Shown: piece by piece, positions 17,610 through 26,081 of the stretch | Layout of the letters: every line of letters begins with the position of its first letter | Position numbering within the stretch: the stretch's first letter is position 1 | Made by a program: the position numbers and the translations under genes | Source of the DNA: Candidatus Thalassolituus haligoni | Lineage (GTDB): Bacteria > Pseudomonadota > Gammaproteobacteria > Pseudomonadales > Oceanobacteraceae | Direction of reading: 5' to 3' | Assembly (NCBI RefSeq): GCF_041222825.1 | Contig: NZ_CP139482.1 | Span: 4,283,501-4,347,500 of the forward strand | DNA length: 64,000 nucleotides | The notes under the pieces: generated by a model | The model's database searches: none | Seen by the model: the letters and a program-made list of their open reading frames with translations, nothing else | What the model was told of the DNA's origin: nothing

Positions 17610-18800
17610 CTATGGGCCAAGCAACAAACCACCACCCGCACCCACCAGCACCACCAACCAGGAAGGTGCCTTCCAGGCCGTCAGCAAAACAAAACACAGC
17701 AGCGCCAGCACCAGTTCAGCGGATGATTGAATGGCGCTGGTAAAGACGGGTTGATACAGTGCCGCTCCCAGAATACCCACCACAGCAGCATTCGCACCCG
17801 CCATCACCGCCCGCAAGCCCGCCCATTGACCAGCCCATTGCCAGAATGGCAACACCGCGATCAACAACAGCAATCCTGGCAAAAACACGGCGACTAACGC
17901 CAACCCGGCCAGGCTCCAGATCATTGTCCCGGATGCGCCCAACCCCGCCGCCCATTCAGCACCGAGAAAGCCGGCAAAGGTAAACAACGGCCCTGGCACT
18001 GCCTGAGTGGCACCATATCCGGCCAAAAAGGCATCCGCTCCGATGTGACCGGCCTGAACGGTTTCGGCTTCCAGTAGCGGTAACACTACATGCCCACCGC
18101 CAAATACCAATGCGCCAGCGCGATAAAAACTGTCCAGTATCTGCCAACCGGGCTGCGCGGTCAGTGTTGCCATCCAGGGCAACCCGGCCAACAGAACGAC
18201 AAACACCCCCAGAGCCACTACTGCAGCCCCTCGGGAAACCCCGAACAAGGGTGCCACCGCTGCTGGAATAGCCAGATGACGACACCAGACCGCACCGGCC
18301 AAGGCACCCGCCATTATCGCCAGTAATTGTCCGCTCAAGCCTCCCAGTAACAGCACCAGCGCCGCCGCCAGCAGCGCCATCGACGCCCGCGCCCGATCAG
18401 GGCACAAATTACGCGCCATCCCCAGTACCGCATGAGCAATAATCGCCACCGCCACCACCTTGAGACCGTGTAACAGTGCCTCCAGACTACCCGCTGCGGT
18501 ACTGGCCAGTGTTGCCAGTAACACCAGCGCCAGCGCCGATGGCAGCGTAAACGCCAGCCAGGCAGCCAATGCTCCCGGCCAGCCGGCCCGCATCAAACCC
18601 AAGCCAAACCCCACCTGGGAACTGGCCGGGCCAGGCAAAAACTGACACAAGGCCACCAGGTCAGCATATGCGGCGTCACTCAACCAGCGGCGTTTATCCA
18701 CCAACTCGGTACGAAAATAACCCAGATGGGCAACCGGGCCGCCAAAGGAGGTTAGCCCCAGCAGCAGAAAAACCCGGAATACTTCGCTCACTCGTGCCAT
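17610..18800 (-). CDS. chrA: Chromate transporter ChrA family
   Basis: A polytopic inner-membrane protein of about 396 residues made of two homologous halves. The first half has GLTSFGGPVAHLGYFRTELV and CQFLPGPASSQVG. The second repeats the pattern with ALVFGGGHVVLPLLE and GATQAVPGPLFTFAGFLG, so both TSFGGP/FGGGH and PGP signatures of the CHR family are present. Long-chain CHR proteins export or exchange chromate with sulfate, though not all confer resistance. I prefer ATG 18800, which has CAGGA upstream; ATG 18833 lacks a ribosome-binding site. No chrB regulator is visible. Confidence 0.88.
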   Translation of the reverse strand: MARVSEVFRVFLLLGLTSFGGPVAHLGYFRTELVDKRRWLSDAAYADLVALCQFLPGPASSQVGFGLGLMRAGWPGALAAWLAFTLPSALALVLLATLASTAAGSLEALLHGLKVVAVAIIAHAVLGMARNLCPDRARASMALLAAALVLLLGGLSGQLLAIMAGALAGAVWCRHLAIPAAVAPLFGVSRGAAVVALGVFVVLLAGLPWMATLTAQPGWQILDSFYRAGALVFGGGHVVLPLLEAETVQAGHIGADAFLAGYGATQAVPGPLFTFAGFLGAEWAAGLGASGTMIWSLAGLALVAVFLPGLLLLIAVLPFWQWAGQWAGLRAVMAGANAAVVGILGAALYQPVFTSAIQSSAELVLALLCFVLLTAWKAPSWLVVLVGAGGGLLLGP

Positions 18801-18983
18801 ACGATTCCTGTCGCGGTAGTGTTGAGGGGACATCTATTTAATCCTGCACGACTCTGCGCGAGTGTTGCCGGTTTTTGACGTGACCCATCAGGCCTGCAAA
18901 CCGGCTTCGTGATTCGACACCATCCGAAAGCCCAGAGCGGCACCGGATTAAATATTCAAGAGTCAATTGTGCTCGTTCTGTCT

Positions 18984-20072
18984 TTACCAGGGCAAGGGTT
19001 CGGCGATTTCGGCCCAGCGCTGCTGGCTGTGAATCCGATCCAGGGCATCCGCCAACGCTTCGCAAGCAGCCAGTGCCTGCTCCCAGCGCAAGCAGCGCTG
19101 AGGGTAATCAAAGTCGTAAAAATCATCCAGATCCGGGATCCGCCCTCCCGGCAAGGTAGCCGCAAACTCCCATGACGGTGCCACGATGATGGTGCGGCGG
19201 TAATGTTCACGAGAAGCCGTTCGCCAGTGCAAGCGCTTGTCAAACCAGCCACCCTTGGGTGCCTGGGCAAAATAATGGGGATAAAGCACAAAACCGGTTT
19301 TCGGCAACACTGGCAGGTCAAACTGGTAATCGGTAATACCGCCATCCCGGTAAGTACCTGCTGGCGCACCGGCAATATTACGTACCCCGGCAATTACCAG
19401 TGGAATCGCACCGGTCGCCAGGATCGCTGGACGCAGGTTATCTGCGGTCAATGTCACATGACGGGCGGGTAAATGAGGGAAATAGTCGATCGGCGGTTTC
19501 TCAGGATGATGAAACAACACCCGGTCAATCCAGGGTCGCATGCCCTTGCGCGACAACAGATTCGCCCCGATAGCCCCGAGCCAACCGGCTGTTTGCAGCC
19601 ATCGGGTATCACTGGCAGTCAGACCCCGACAGCGTGTTACCAGGGTGTGATAGCGCATAAAGGGATGTTCCAGGATTTCGCTGATGCCCTGCTCGCCCAA
19701 CGCCAGATCAAGCATACGGCGACATTCAGCGGCCACTTCCAATGGCGTGGGTTTGGCCGAGTAGCGCTGGCTAACATAGGCTTCCAGAAAACGTTGATGC
19801 GCGGCCAGCGGCTCATTGCGGGCGAAACAACTGAGCCGCCAGGCACCGGCCGAAGTCCCGAGCAAATGCAGCGGCTCGGTACGATGTTTGAACCACTCAC
19901 TGAGCAGGTAACGATCCATCGCTGCCAGTGCCAGCCATTTCGGGCCACCGGATGCTCCAAGCACCACCTGGATATCGTCCGGTTGCAAACCATGGTCACG
20001 AATATGCTGTAGCGCCTCGACACCAGCAAACACCTTTAATGGTAAATTGGACACAGCCCGAACCCTGCTCAA
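18984..20072 (-). CDS. Patatin-like phospholipase family protein
   Basis: The 362-residue protein carries the patatin catalytic elements: an oxyanion-loop-like VLGASGGPKW, the nucleophile elbow LLGTSAGAW (G-x-S-x-G), and the dyad aspartate in YRDGGITDYQFD. No signal peptide or membrane segment is seen, so it is probably a cytoplasmic lipid acyl hydrolase. The longest form begins at TTG 20072. GTG 20054 with GCAGGG nine bases upstream is an equally good start and would shorten it by six residues. Substrate unknown. The gene is separated from folA by only about 40 bp on the same strand. Confidence 0.82.
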   Translation of the reverse strand: MSRVRAVSNLPLKVFAGVEALQHIRDHGLQPDDIQVVLGASGGPKWLALAAMDRYLLSEWFKHRTEPLHLLGTSAGAWRLSCFARNEPLAAHQRFLEAYVSQRYSAKPTPLEVAAECRRMLDLALGEQGISEILEHPFMRYHTLVTRCRGLTASDTRWLQTAGWLGAIGANLLSRKGMRPWIDRVLFHHPEKPPIDYFPHLPARHVTLTADNLRPAILATGAIPLVIAGVRNIAGAPAGTYRDGGITDYQFDLPVLPKTGFVLYPHYFAQAPKGGWFDKRLHWRTASREHYRRTIIVAPSWEFAATLPGGRIPDLDDFYDFDYPQRCLRWEQALAACEALADALDRIHSQQRWAEIAEPLPW

Positions 20073-20111
20073 TACAATGGGCCGCTATGATGAGAGGATT
20101 AAGGGCTGGAC

Positions 20112-20618
20112 TCAAGATCTGCGTTCGTACACCACAAAACGGTAGGGATACGGATTATCGTCACTCGGTGAATGCGCCTCTCTGCTCAGCTCCTGCCACT
20201 CGGCACGATCAAACTCGGGGAAAAAGGCATCCCCCTCAATATCGGCATCCACTTCCGTCAGATACAAGCGCTCAACCAGCGGCAATACCTGCCGGTAAAT
20301 CTCAGCCCCCCCCATAATCATGGCTTCCTCGGCACCGGTTTGCAGTGCCAGTCGGGCCGCCAGTTCGATGGCACACTCCAGACTGCTGACCACGGCCACG
20401 CCGTCGGCCTGATAGCCTGGCTGGCGACTGATCACAATATTGGCGCGACCGGGCAACGCCCGACCAATACTTTCATGGGTTTTGCGCCCCATGACGACAG
20501 GCTTGCCCATGGTGCTGTCACGGAAATACTTCAGATCACCAGGCAGGTGCCAGGGCAACTGGTTATTGAGACCGATAGTGTGATTGCGCGACAGGGCAAC
20601 GATCAGGGACAACTTCAT
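20112..20618 (-). CDS. folA: Dihydrofolate reductase
   Basis: FolA reduces dihydrofolate to tetrahydrofolate with NADPH, regenerating the cofactor consumed by thymidylate synthase. The 168-residue protein has LIVALSRNHTIGLNNQLPWHLPGDLKYF with the substrate-binding acidic residue in PxDL/PGDL position. It also has the NADPH-binding MGRKTHESIGRALPGRANIVISR and IMGGAEIYRQVLPLVERLYLTEVD. thyA lies about 2 kb upstream on the same strand, with a GGDEF-EAL gene inserted between. The ATG is at 20618. Confidence 0.96.
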   Translation of the reverse strand: MKLSLIVALSRNHTIGLNNQLPWHLPGDLKYFRDSTMGKPVVMGRKTHESIGRALPGRANIVISRQPGYQADGVAVVSSLECAIELAARLALQTGAEEAMIMGGAEIYRQVLPLVERLYLTEVDADIEGDAFFPEFDRAEWQELSREAHSPSDDNPYPYRFVVYERRS

Positions 20619-20744
20619 GATGGCAAAAAACCGCTTCGAACCGGGGAAATGTCATGGCCGCTACCAGCCAGACGATGAAACGCTCGATGATAACGCCCAC
20701 CCGGCAACAGAGCCAGTCCCAAACAAGCCAGCAATTTGTTTGAC

Positions 20745-22460
20745 TCAGTGGCAGCCAGCAATCAACAAGGGAAGGCCAGTGGCAGCAACCGGACGGGCAA
20801 AAAAATAGCCCTGATACTGATCGCAACCAAAATCTGCCAGTACGTCGAGGATATTCTGTTCTTCAACCCCCTCTGCCACCACTTTCAGCCCGAGATTGTG
20901 CGCCAGGCCAATAATCGAGTTGGCGATCGCGGCATCATTGCGATCCGTGACAATATCCTTGACGAAACTGCGGTCGATCTTGAGATAATCAATCGGCAGG
21001 TCTTTCAGATAAGCCAATGAGGAGTAGCCCGTACCGAAGTCATCAATGGCAATACTGACGCCCAGATGTCGTAACTGACGGAGCAAAACCGCGCCTTGTT
21101 CGAGGTTGTACATCAAGGTACTTTCGGTAATTTCCAGGGCCAGACTGGTCGGTGGCAGCCCGGTATCCTGAATCGCCGCCTGAATACGTTCTCCCAGGTC
21201 GCGCTGACGAAACTGGCGCGGGGAAAGGTTAACGGAAATTTTACTGTTCAAACCGACCACGCCGTCATCCAGCCAACGCTTGTACTGCTGGCAGGCACGT
21301 CGCAGCACCCACTCACCAAACGGTTCAATCAGCCCGGTATCTTCCAGCACCGGAATAAATACCGTCGGTGATACCAATCCCAATACCGGATGCTCCCAAC
21401 GTAACAGCACTTCAGCACCGACAAAATGCTGACCAACCACTGAGATTTGCGGCTGGTACACCAGTCGTAGTTCATCCCGCTCCAGAGCATGGTGCAAGGC
21501 ACTTTCCAGCCCCAATCGAATCTTGTCCATAGGAGCGGTTTGTGGCGTAAAAACCTGACAGCCATTACGGCCATCGCGCTTGGCCTGGTGTAATGCCAAC
21601 TCGGTACGGCGCACCATCTGGCCGGAATCGTAGTTCGCCTCACAAGACAAATCCGCCCCAATACTGCCCGTTACAAAAATTTCATGGCCATCGATGCGGA
21701 AAGGCGCTTTCAGCGCATGAATGAGTTTTTGCGCAATAGCAGTAACCACCTCGACACCCCGCACGGCATCCAGAATCACGGCAAAACTGTTACCGCCCAG
21801 CCGGGCGACCGTATCCGAACGGCGCAGTTTTTCCTGTAGCCGTTGTGAACTCGCGATCAGTAACCGGTCGCCCAGCTGATGGCCGTAGACATCGTTCACC
21901 ACCCGAAAACGGTCGAGGTCGATAAACAACAACCCCACATTGGTGCCGTTGCGATGCGCCTGAATCAGGCTTTGCTCCAGTCGATCCTGAAACAACCCCC
22001 GGCCAGCCAAGCCGGTTAACGGATCAAAATGGCTGAGACGACGCAGCGATTGTTCGTATTCCATCCGGACGACTGCGCCTTCGCATAACTGATCCGTCTG
22101 CGCCTGTTCCAGCTGCTGTGCAGCAAAAACCTCCTGTACACCACAAGGAATCAACCGTGCTACCGCCTCGCTGTCGATCGCATCCAGGGTAATCACCAGT
22201 GCCGCTGCTGGTAATTGCAATCGCACATGCCGGACGGTATCCAGCAGGGTATCGTCAGCCTGACCGCTGACAAGGCAAATAACATCACCAGCACCAAGCC
22301 AGCGCTCAATGAGTTGCTCCAACGAGGGCAGCCATTCCTGCGGCACACGGGTGACCAACCGGGGAGACTCTGTCCCCGCATCCAGTGCACACACCAGCAA
22401 TCTGGTACAGCGATAAGATGGCGCGCTTGAATCCATAACGCTCAACTTCAGATCAATCAT
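20745..22460 (-). CDS. GGDEF-EAL domain protein, probable c-di-GMP phosphodiesterase
   Basis: A 571-residue cytoplasmic protein. The N-terminal 140 residues are of unclear fold, perhaps a degenerate receiver. The GGDEF domain (about 150-320) starts with HFDPLTGLAGRGLFQDRLEQ, but its active loop reads ARLGGNSFAVIL, so the GGDEF motif is GGNSF and cyclase activity is unlikely. The EAL domain (about 335-560) has GAEVLLRWEHP (EVL for EAL, the metal-binding glutamate kept), NLSPRQF, EITESTLM, DDFGTGYSSLAYL and KVVAEGVEE, so phosphodiesterase activity is plausible. ATG 22436 is an alternative start. It sits between thyA and folA. Confidence 0.88.
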   Translation of the reverse strand: MIDLKLSVMDSSAPSYRCTRLLVCALDAGTESPRLVTRVPQEWLPSLEQLIERWLGAGDVICLVSGQADDTLLDTVRHVRLQLPAAALVITLDAIDSEAVARLIPCGVQEVFAAQQLEQAQTDQLCEGAVVRMEYEQSLRRLSHFDPLTGLAGRGLFQDRLEQSLIQAHRNGTNVGLLFIDLDRFRVVNDVYGHQLGDRLLIASSQRLQEKLRRSDTVARLGGNSFAVILDAVRGVEVVTAIAQKLIHALKAPFRIDGHEIFVTGSIGADLSCEANYDSGQMVRRTELALHQAKRDGRNGCQVFTPQTAPMDKIRLGLESALHHALERDELRLVYQPQISVVGQHFVGAEVLLRWEHPVLGLVSPTVFIPVLEDTGLIEPFGEWVLRRACQQYKRWLDDGVVGLNSKISVNLSPRQFRQRDLGERIQAAIQDTGLPPTSLALEITESTLMYNLEQGAVLLRQLRHLGVSIAIDDFGTGYSSLAYLKDLPIDYLKIDRSFVKDIVTDRNDAAIANSIIGLAHNLGLKVVAEGVEEQNILDVLADFGCDQYQGYFFARPVAATGLPLLIAGCH

Positions 22461-22524
22461 GAATTCTGAGTATAGACACGGATCAGCAAGGTGCCGGATT
22501 CTGATACTTTTATCGGAATGGACA

Positions 22525-22540
22525 GCCCCTGATCAGGGGC
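22525..22540. other. Perfect 16 bp palindrome upstream of the GGDEF-EAL gene
   Basis: GCCCCTGATCAGGGGC is self-complementary and lies 65 bp upstream of the GGDEF-EAL start and 63 bp after the thyA stop. A second imperfect inverted repeat (GGGGCTGAT / ATCAGACCCC) follows at about 22563-22587. They may be an operator for the downstream gene or 3'-end structures of thyA; no T-run is present. Confidence 0.4.
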
Positions 22541-22602
22541 ATGGATATCACTGGAACAAGCAGGGGCTGATGTCGATCAGACCCCAGAGCGGCGGCTCTG
22601 GC

Positions 22603-23397
22603 TCAGATTGCAACCGGTGCCTTGATATGCGGATGATGCTGATAACCATCAATAACAAAGTCGCCAAAATGATAGTCAAACAGTGATTCAGGTTTGCGTT
22701 GAATCACCAGCTTCGGCAGCGGCAGCGGAGTGCGAGACAACTGTTCATCCGTCTGTTGCAGGTGATTGGCGTACAGGTGCACGTCACCACCAGTCCAGAC
22801 AAAATCACCAACCTGTAAATCACATTGCTGCGCCACCATATGCACCAGCAAGGCATAGCTGGCGATATTAAAGGGCACACCGAGAAAAATATCGGCACTG
22901 CGCTGATACAACTGGCAAGACAACTTGCCATCGGCGACGTAAAACTGGAAAAACGCATGGCAAGGAGGCAAGGCCATATGACTGATCTCACCGACATTCC
23001 AGGCACTGACAATCAGACGGCGAGAATCGGGGTTATTCCTGATCTGCTCAATCAGCTGGCTGATCTGATCTATATGCTCACCCTTCGCGGTCGGCCACGA
23101 GCGCCATTGAGAGCCGTACACTGGCCCTAGGTTGCCATCCTCATCGGCCCACTCATCCCAGATCGACACCCCGTTTTCTTTCAGGTAACGGATGTTGGTC
23201 TCGCCACTGAGGAACCACAACAGCTCATGAATAATCGAGCGCAGATGCAGTTTCTTGGTGGTCACCAGCGGAAACCCCTCACTGAGATCAAAGCGCATCT
23301 GATAACCAAAACAGCTGTAGGTGCCCGTGCCGGTGCGGTCTTGCTTGAACACGCCGTGCTCACGTACATGGTGCATCAGTTGCAGATACTGCTTCAT
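22603..23397 (-). CDS. thyA: Thymidylate synthase
   Basis: ThyA converts dUMP to dTMP using methylene-tetrahydrofolate. The 264-residue length equals the E. coli enzyme. The catalytic cysteine lies in [13 protein letters not shown], followed by the nucleotide-binding [20 protein letters not shown]. The N-terminal [18 protein letters not shown] holds the phosphate-binding arginine region. The C-terminus ends in KAPVAI as in the family. It lies 26 bp downstream of lgt on the same strand; the lgt-thyA pair is conserved in gammaproteobacteria. Confidence 0.97.
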   Translation of the reverse strand: MKQYLQLMHHVREHGVFKQDRTGTGTYSCFGYQMRFDLSEGFPLVTTKKLHLRSIIHELLWFLSGETNIRYLKENGVSIWDEWADEDGNLGPVYGSQWRSWPTAKGEHIDQISQLIEQIRNNPDSRRLIVSAWNVGEISHMALPPCHAFFQFYVADGKLSCQLYQRSADIFLGVPFNIASYALLVHMVAQQCDLQVGDFVWTGGDVHLYANHLQQTDEQLSRTPLPLPKLVIQRKPESLFDYHFGDFVIDGYQHHPHIKAPVAI

Positions 23398-23423
23398 ACA
23401 TTACCCTTTTTATCAAAAAATGC

Positions 23424-24230
23424 TCAATTGACTGGCGCAAAGCGGTTACGACGATAAGCCACCACCAGCAAAATCAATCCGGCCAGAATCATCGGCAGAC
23501 TCAACAACTGCCCACGGCTCATCCAGCCAAACAGATCAAATCCGATATGGGCATCCGGCTCGCGGAAAAATTCGGCGACACTGCGCAGAATACCGTATCC
23601 GAACAGAAAAACGGCACCCACTGCCATTCTGGGACGCGGACGATTGGAGTACCACAGCACCACCACAAACAGCAGCAAACCTTCCAGACCGGCCTGATAC
23701 AACTGCGACGGGTGACGCGGCAAGTCGTCTGCACGAGGGAACACCATCGCCCAGGGCACCAGCGCAGGGTCTGCCACACGGCCCCAGAGTTCACCCCCAA
23801 TAAAGTTACCAATACGGCCGAACATCAAGCCAATCGGCACCAGTGGTGCAACAAAATCGCCTACATCAAAATAATTCTTTTTGTACTTGAAACTGAACCA
23901 GCCCAGGGCTGCCAGTACGCCCAACAGGCCACCATGAAACGACATCCCCCCTTCCCAAACCCGGAACAGCCATAACGGGTCTTCCAGAAACTGCGGAAAG
24001 TTATAAAACAAGACATAGCCAAAACGGCCACCCAAAATCACTCCCATGGCACCAAAAAAGACCAGATCCGACACCTGCTGATCGTTCCAGCCGGAGCGAG
24101 GCCGACGTGCCCGCCAGGTTGCCAGCCAGTAGGCGGCACCAAAGGCCAGCAGATACATCAGGCCATACCAGTGAATTTTTAATGGCCCAATGGCCAATGC
24201 AACAGGATCAATCTCGGGATAGGTCAACAT
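23424..24230 (-). CDS. lgt: Phosphatidylglycerol-prolipoprotein diacylglyceryl transferase
   Basis: Lgt attaches diacylglycerol from phosphatidylglycerol to the lipobox cysteine of prolipoproteins in the inner membrane. The 268-residue protein has about seven hydrophobic segments. The Lgt signature [14 protein letters not shown] is complete, including the essential arginine and asparagine, and [16 protein letters not shown] holds the conserved HPxQLYE-like loop. The N-terminus [19 protein letters not shown] is typical. Several lipoproteins in this window (imelysin-like protein, RND adaptor and outer-membrane factor) would be its substrates. Confidence 0.97.
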   Translation of the reverse strand: MLTYPEIDPVALAIGPLKIHWYGLMYLLAFGAAYWLATWRARRPRSGWNDQQVSDLVFFGAMGVILGGRFGYVLFYNFPQFLEDPLWLFRVWEGGMSFHGGLLGVLAALGWFSFKYKKNYFDVGDFVAPLVPIGLMFGRIGNFIGGELWGRVADPALVPWAMVFPRADDLPRHPSQLYQAGLEGLLLFVVVLWYSNRPRPRMAVGAVFLFGYGILRSVAEFFREPDAHIGFDLFGWMSRGQLLSLPMILAGLILLVVAYRRNRFAPVN

Positions 24231-24314
24231 GGTGACGTCCTTGCAAAAAAGTTACCCCGGCCAGAAGCGAGGACAATGGATACTGCGATAAGAGTCTAGC
24301 GGGCCAGTTCGACA

Positions 24315-25145
24315 TCAAAATGACAGGCTCAAAAACTTGATCGACACACAGATCAACAACACCGCAAACGCTTTTTTCAGCTTGCCCTGATCCAGCCGGT
24401 GAGCCAGATGAGCACCCAGCCGGGCAAACGGCACACTGGTCAGCACAATACCGGCAACTGCGGGCCAATAGACAAATCCAGAACTCCAGGCAGGCAACTC
24501 CGGGTTGCCCCAGCCCGACCAGATATTAGTCAGCGTCCCCGTCAGCGCGATAGGGAAACCACAGGCCGCCGACGTCGCCACCGCCCGCCGCATATCAATC
24601 TTGCGCCAGCTCAGATAGGGCACTGCAAACGTCCCGCCGCCAATTCCGAACCAGGAGGAACCAAAACCAATAACCGCCCCTGCCACGGCCAGCTCCTTGC
24701 GCCCAGGAGGTAAATCACCTGGTCGCGGCTGCAAGCCAAAAAACATCTGAATCCCCAGCAATCCTGCAAAGACACCAATAATTTTCAACAGTAGCGGCCC
24801 CGGTACCTCAGCAATCAACACCACACCAAGGCTGGTGCCAACGACGATACCCAGTGTCATCAGCGACACCATATGCCAGTCGATGGCACCTTTCTGGAGA
24901 TGGGCACGGATTGAGCTGACGGAGGTAAATACAATCGTCGCCAGCGAGGTAGCGACCGCCATATGGGTCATCACATCAACGCCGACGCCTTCGGCTGCCA
25001 GCGCAAACAACACCGCCGGAACAATGATCATGCCACCGCCAATGCCAAACAGCCCGGCCAGTGTCCCGGCAAAGGCACCGACGGCGAGATACATCAACAG
25101 CGTGACCACAGACCACCTCCCGGGCAGAAAATTCAAGGCGCGCAT
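24315..25145 (-). CDS. Sulfite exporter TauE/SafE family permease
   Basis: The 276-residue polytopic membrane protein has the internal duplication of the TauE/SafE family. AGTLAGLFGIGGGMIIVPAVLF in the first half is echoed by GFGSSWFGIGGGTFAVPYL in the second, each with the GIGGG loop. Members export sulfite, sulfoacetate or other anions; the substrate here is unknown. I start at ATG 25145 because residues upstream of it (to 25316) overlap the divergent NRDE gene and are not membrane-like. It is followed by lgt at 85 bp. Confidence 0.86.
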   Translation of the reverse strand: MRALNFLPGRWSVVTLLMYLAVGAFAGTLAGLFGIGGGMIIVPAVLFALAAEGVGVDVMTHMAVATSLATIVFTSVSSIRAHLQKGAIDWHMVSLMTLGIVVGTSLGVVLIAEVPGPLLLKIIGVFAGLLGIQMFFGLQPRPGDLPPGRKELAVAGAVIGFGSSWFGIGGGTFAVPYLSWRKIDMRRAVATSAACGFPIALTGTLTNIWSGWGNPELPAWSSGFVYWPAVAGIVLTSVPFARLGAHLAHRLDQGKLKKAFAVLLICVSIKFLSLSF

Positions 25146-25254
25146 TATGACCCAGCGCAACGTCAATGGCGAACAACGACGCCAACCGGGCAACGGTCGC
25201 CAAGCGGTGACGATAGCGGTAACCTTGAAGACCCTGTCTATTAAGGACACCCGC

Positions 25255-26001
25255 ATGTGCCTGATCGTGTTTGACTGGCAACCCGGTGCAGAACAATGGC
25301 TGGCCCTGGCCGCCAATCGTGATGAGTTTCATGCCCGCCCGACTGCCTCCCTGCATCGCTGGCCAGGCCAGCCAACACTGCTCGCCGGGCAGGATTTACA
25401 ACAAGGTGGCACCTGGCTTGGCATCACCCAGGACCTGCGCTTCGCCGCCGTCACTAATATTCGTTTACCCAACCCACCCGATAATGTTCGCTCCCGTGGC
25501 GAGCTGGTAACCCGCTATCTCAATAGTACCCAAACACCGGCCGCCTTTGCCCGTTCGCTGCTGTCAGAAGCATCGCAATATGGCCGTTTCAATCTGCTGT
25601 GTGGTACACCCGAACAACTGTGGTACATCACCAATACGCCGCAACCCACGGCTCATGCCGTCACTCCGGGGCAACACGTACTCAGCAATGCCTGGCTCGA
25701 CAGCGACTGGCCCAAAGCCCAACTGGCGCGGACGCAGTTACAAACATGGCAGGGAGATCAGCATCAATTAACCCGGCTACTGAACCGGCGGGTGCCATGG
25801 CCAGACCAGTGCTTACCCGATACCGGCGTAACAGCTGAACTGGAACGACTATTATCGGCCCAGTTTATTACCTCTGCCCGCTACGGCACCCGTAGCAGCA
25901 GCAGCCTGATTGGCCGCAGGCAGCGATTGGCAATTGAAGAGCAACTCTGGCTTGATAATGGTGAAAGCGGTCAGTCGCGCCGCTTTCAGGTGCCTGACTA
26001 A
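25255..26001 (+). CDS. NRDE (TANGO2-like) family protein
   Basis: The 248-residue protein begins MCLIVFDW and has the family-defining ALAANRDEFHARPTA motif, followed by GQDLQQGGTWLGI and FAAVTNIR. These features identify the NRDE/TANGO2 family, thought to belong to Ntn-hydrolase-like folds with Cys2 as candidate nucleophile. In eukaryotes TANGO2 relatives are linked to heme or lipid handling; bacterial function is not settled. I used ATG 25255 rather than the far longer open frame, because the upstream part is antisense to the TauE/SafE gene. Confidence 0.85.
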   Translation: MCLIVFDWQPGAEQWLALAANRDEFHARPTASLHRWPGQPTLLAGQDLQQGGTWLGITQDLRFAAVTNIRLPNPPDNVRSRGELVTRYLNSTQTPAAFARSLLSEASQYGRFNLLCGTPEQLWYITNTPQPTAHAVTPGQHVLSNAWLDSDWPKAQLARTQLQTWQGDQHQLTRLLNRRVPWPDQCLPDTGVTAELERLLSAQFITSARYGTRSSSSLIGRRQRLAIEEQLWLDNGESGQSRRFQVPD

Positions 26002-26081
26002 CGGACGAACAGCCACCTTGCAAAACGAATCAGACACCCGCTAGAGAGCGATTGAATGGCAGGATCAACAGGACACCGGCA

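Noticed and set aside
24835..25254. Long N-terminal extension of the NRDE gene
   Set aside because: The extension is antisense to the TauE/SafE gene and lacks homology; the family starts at MCLIVFDW (25255).
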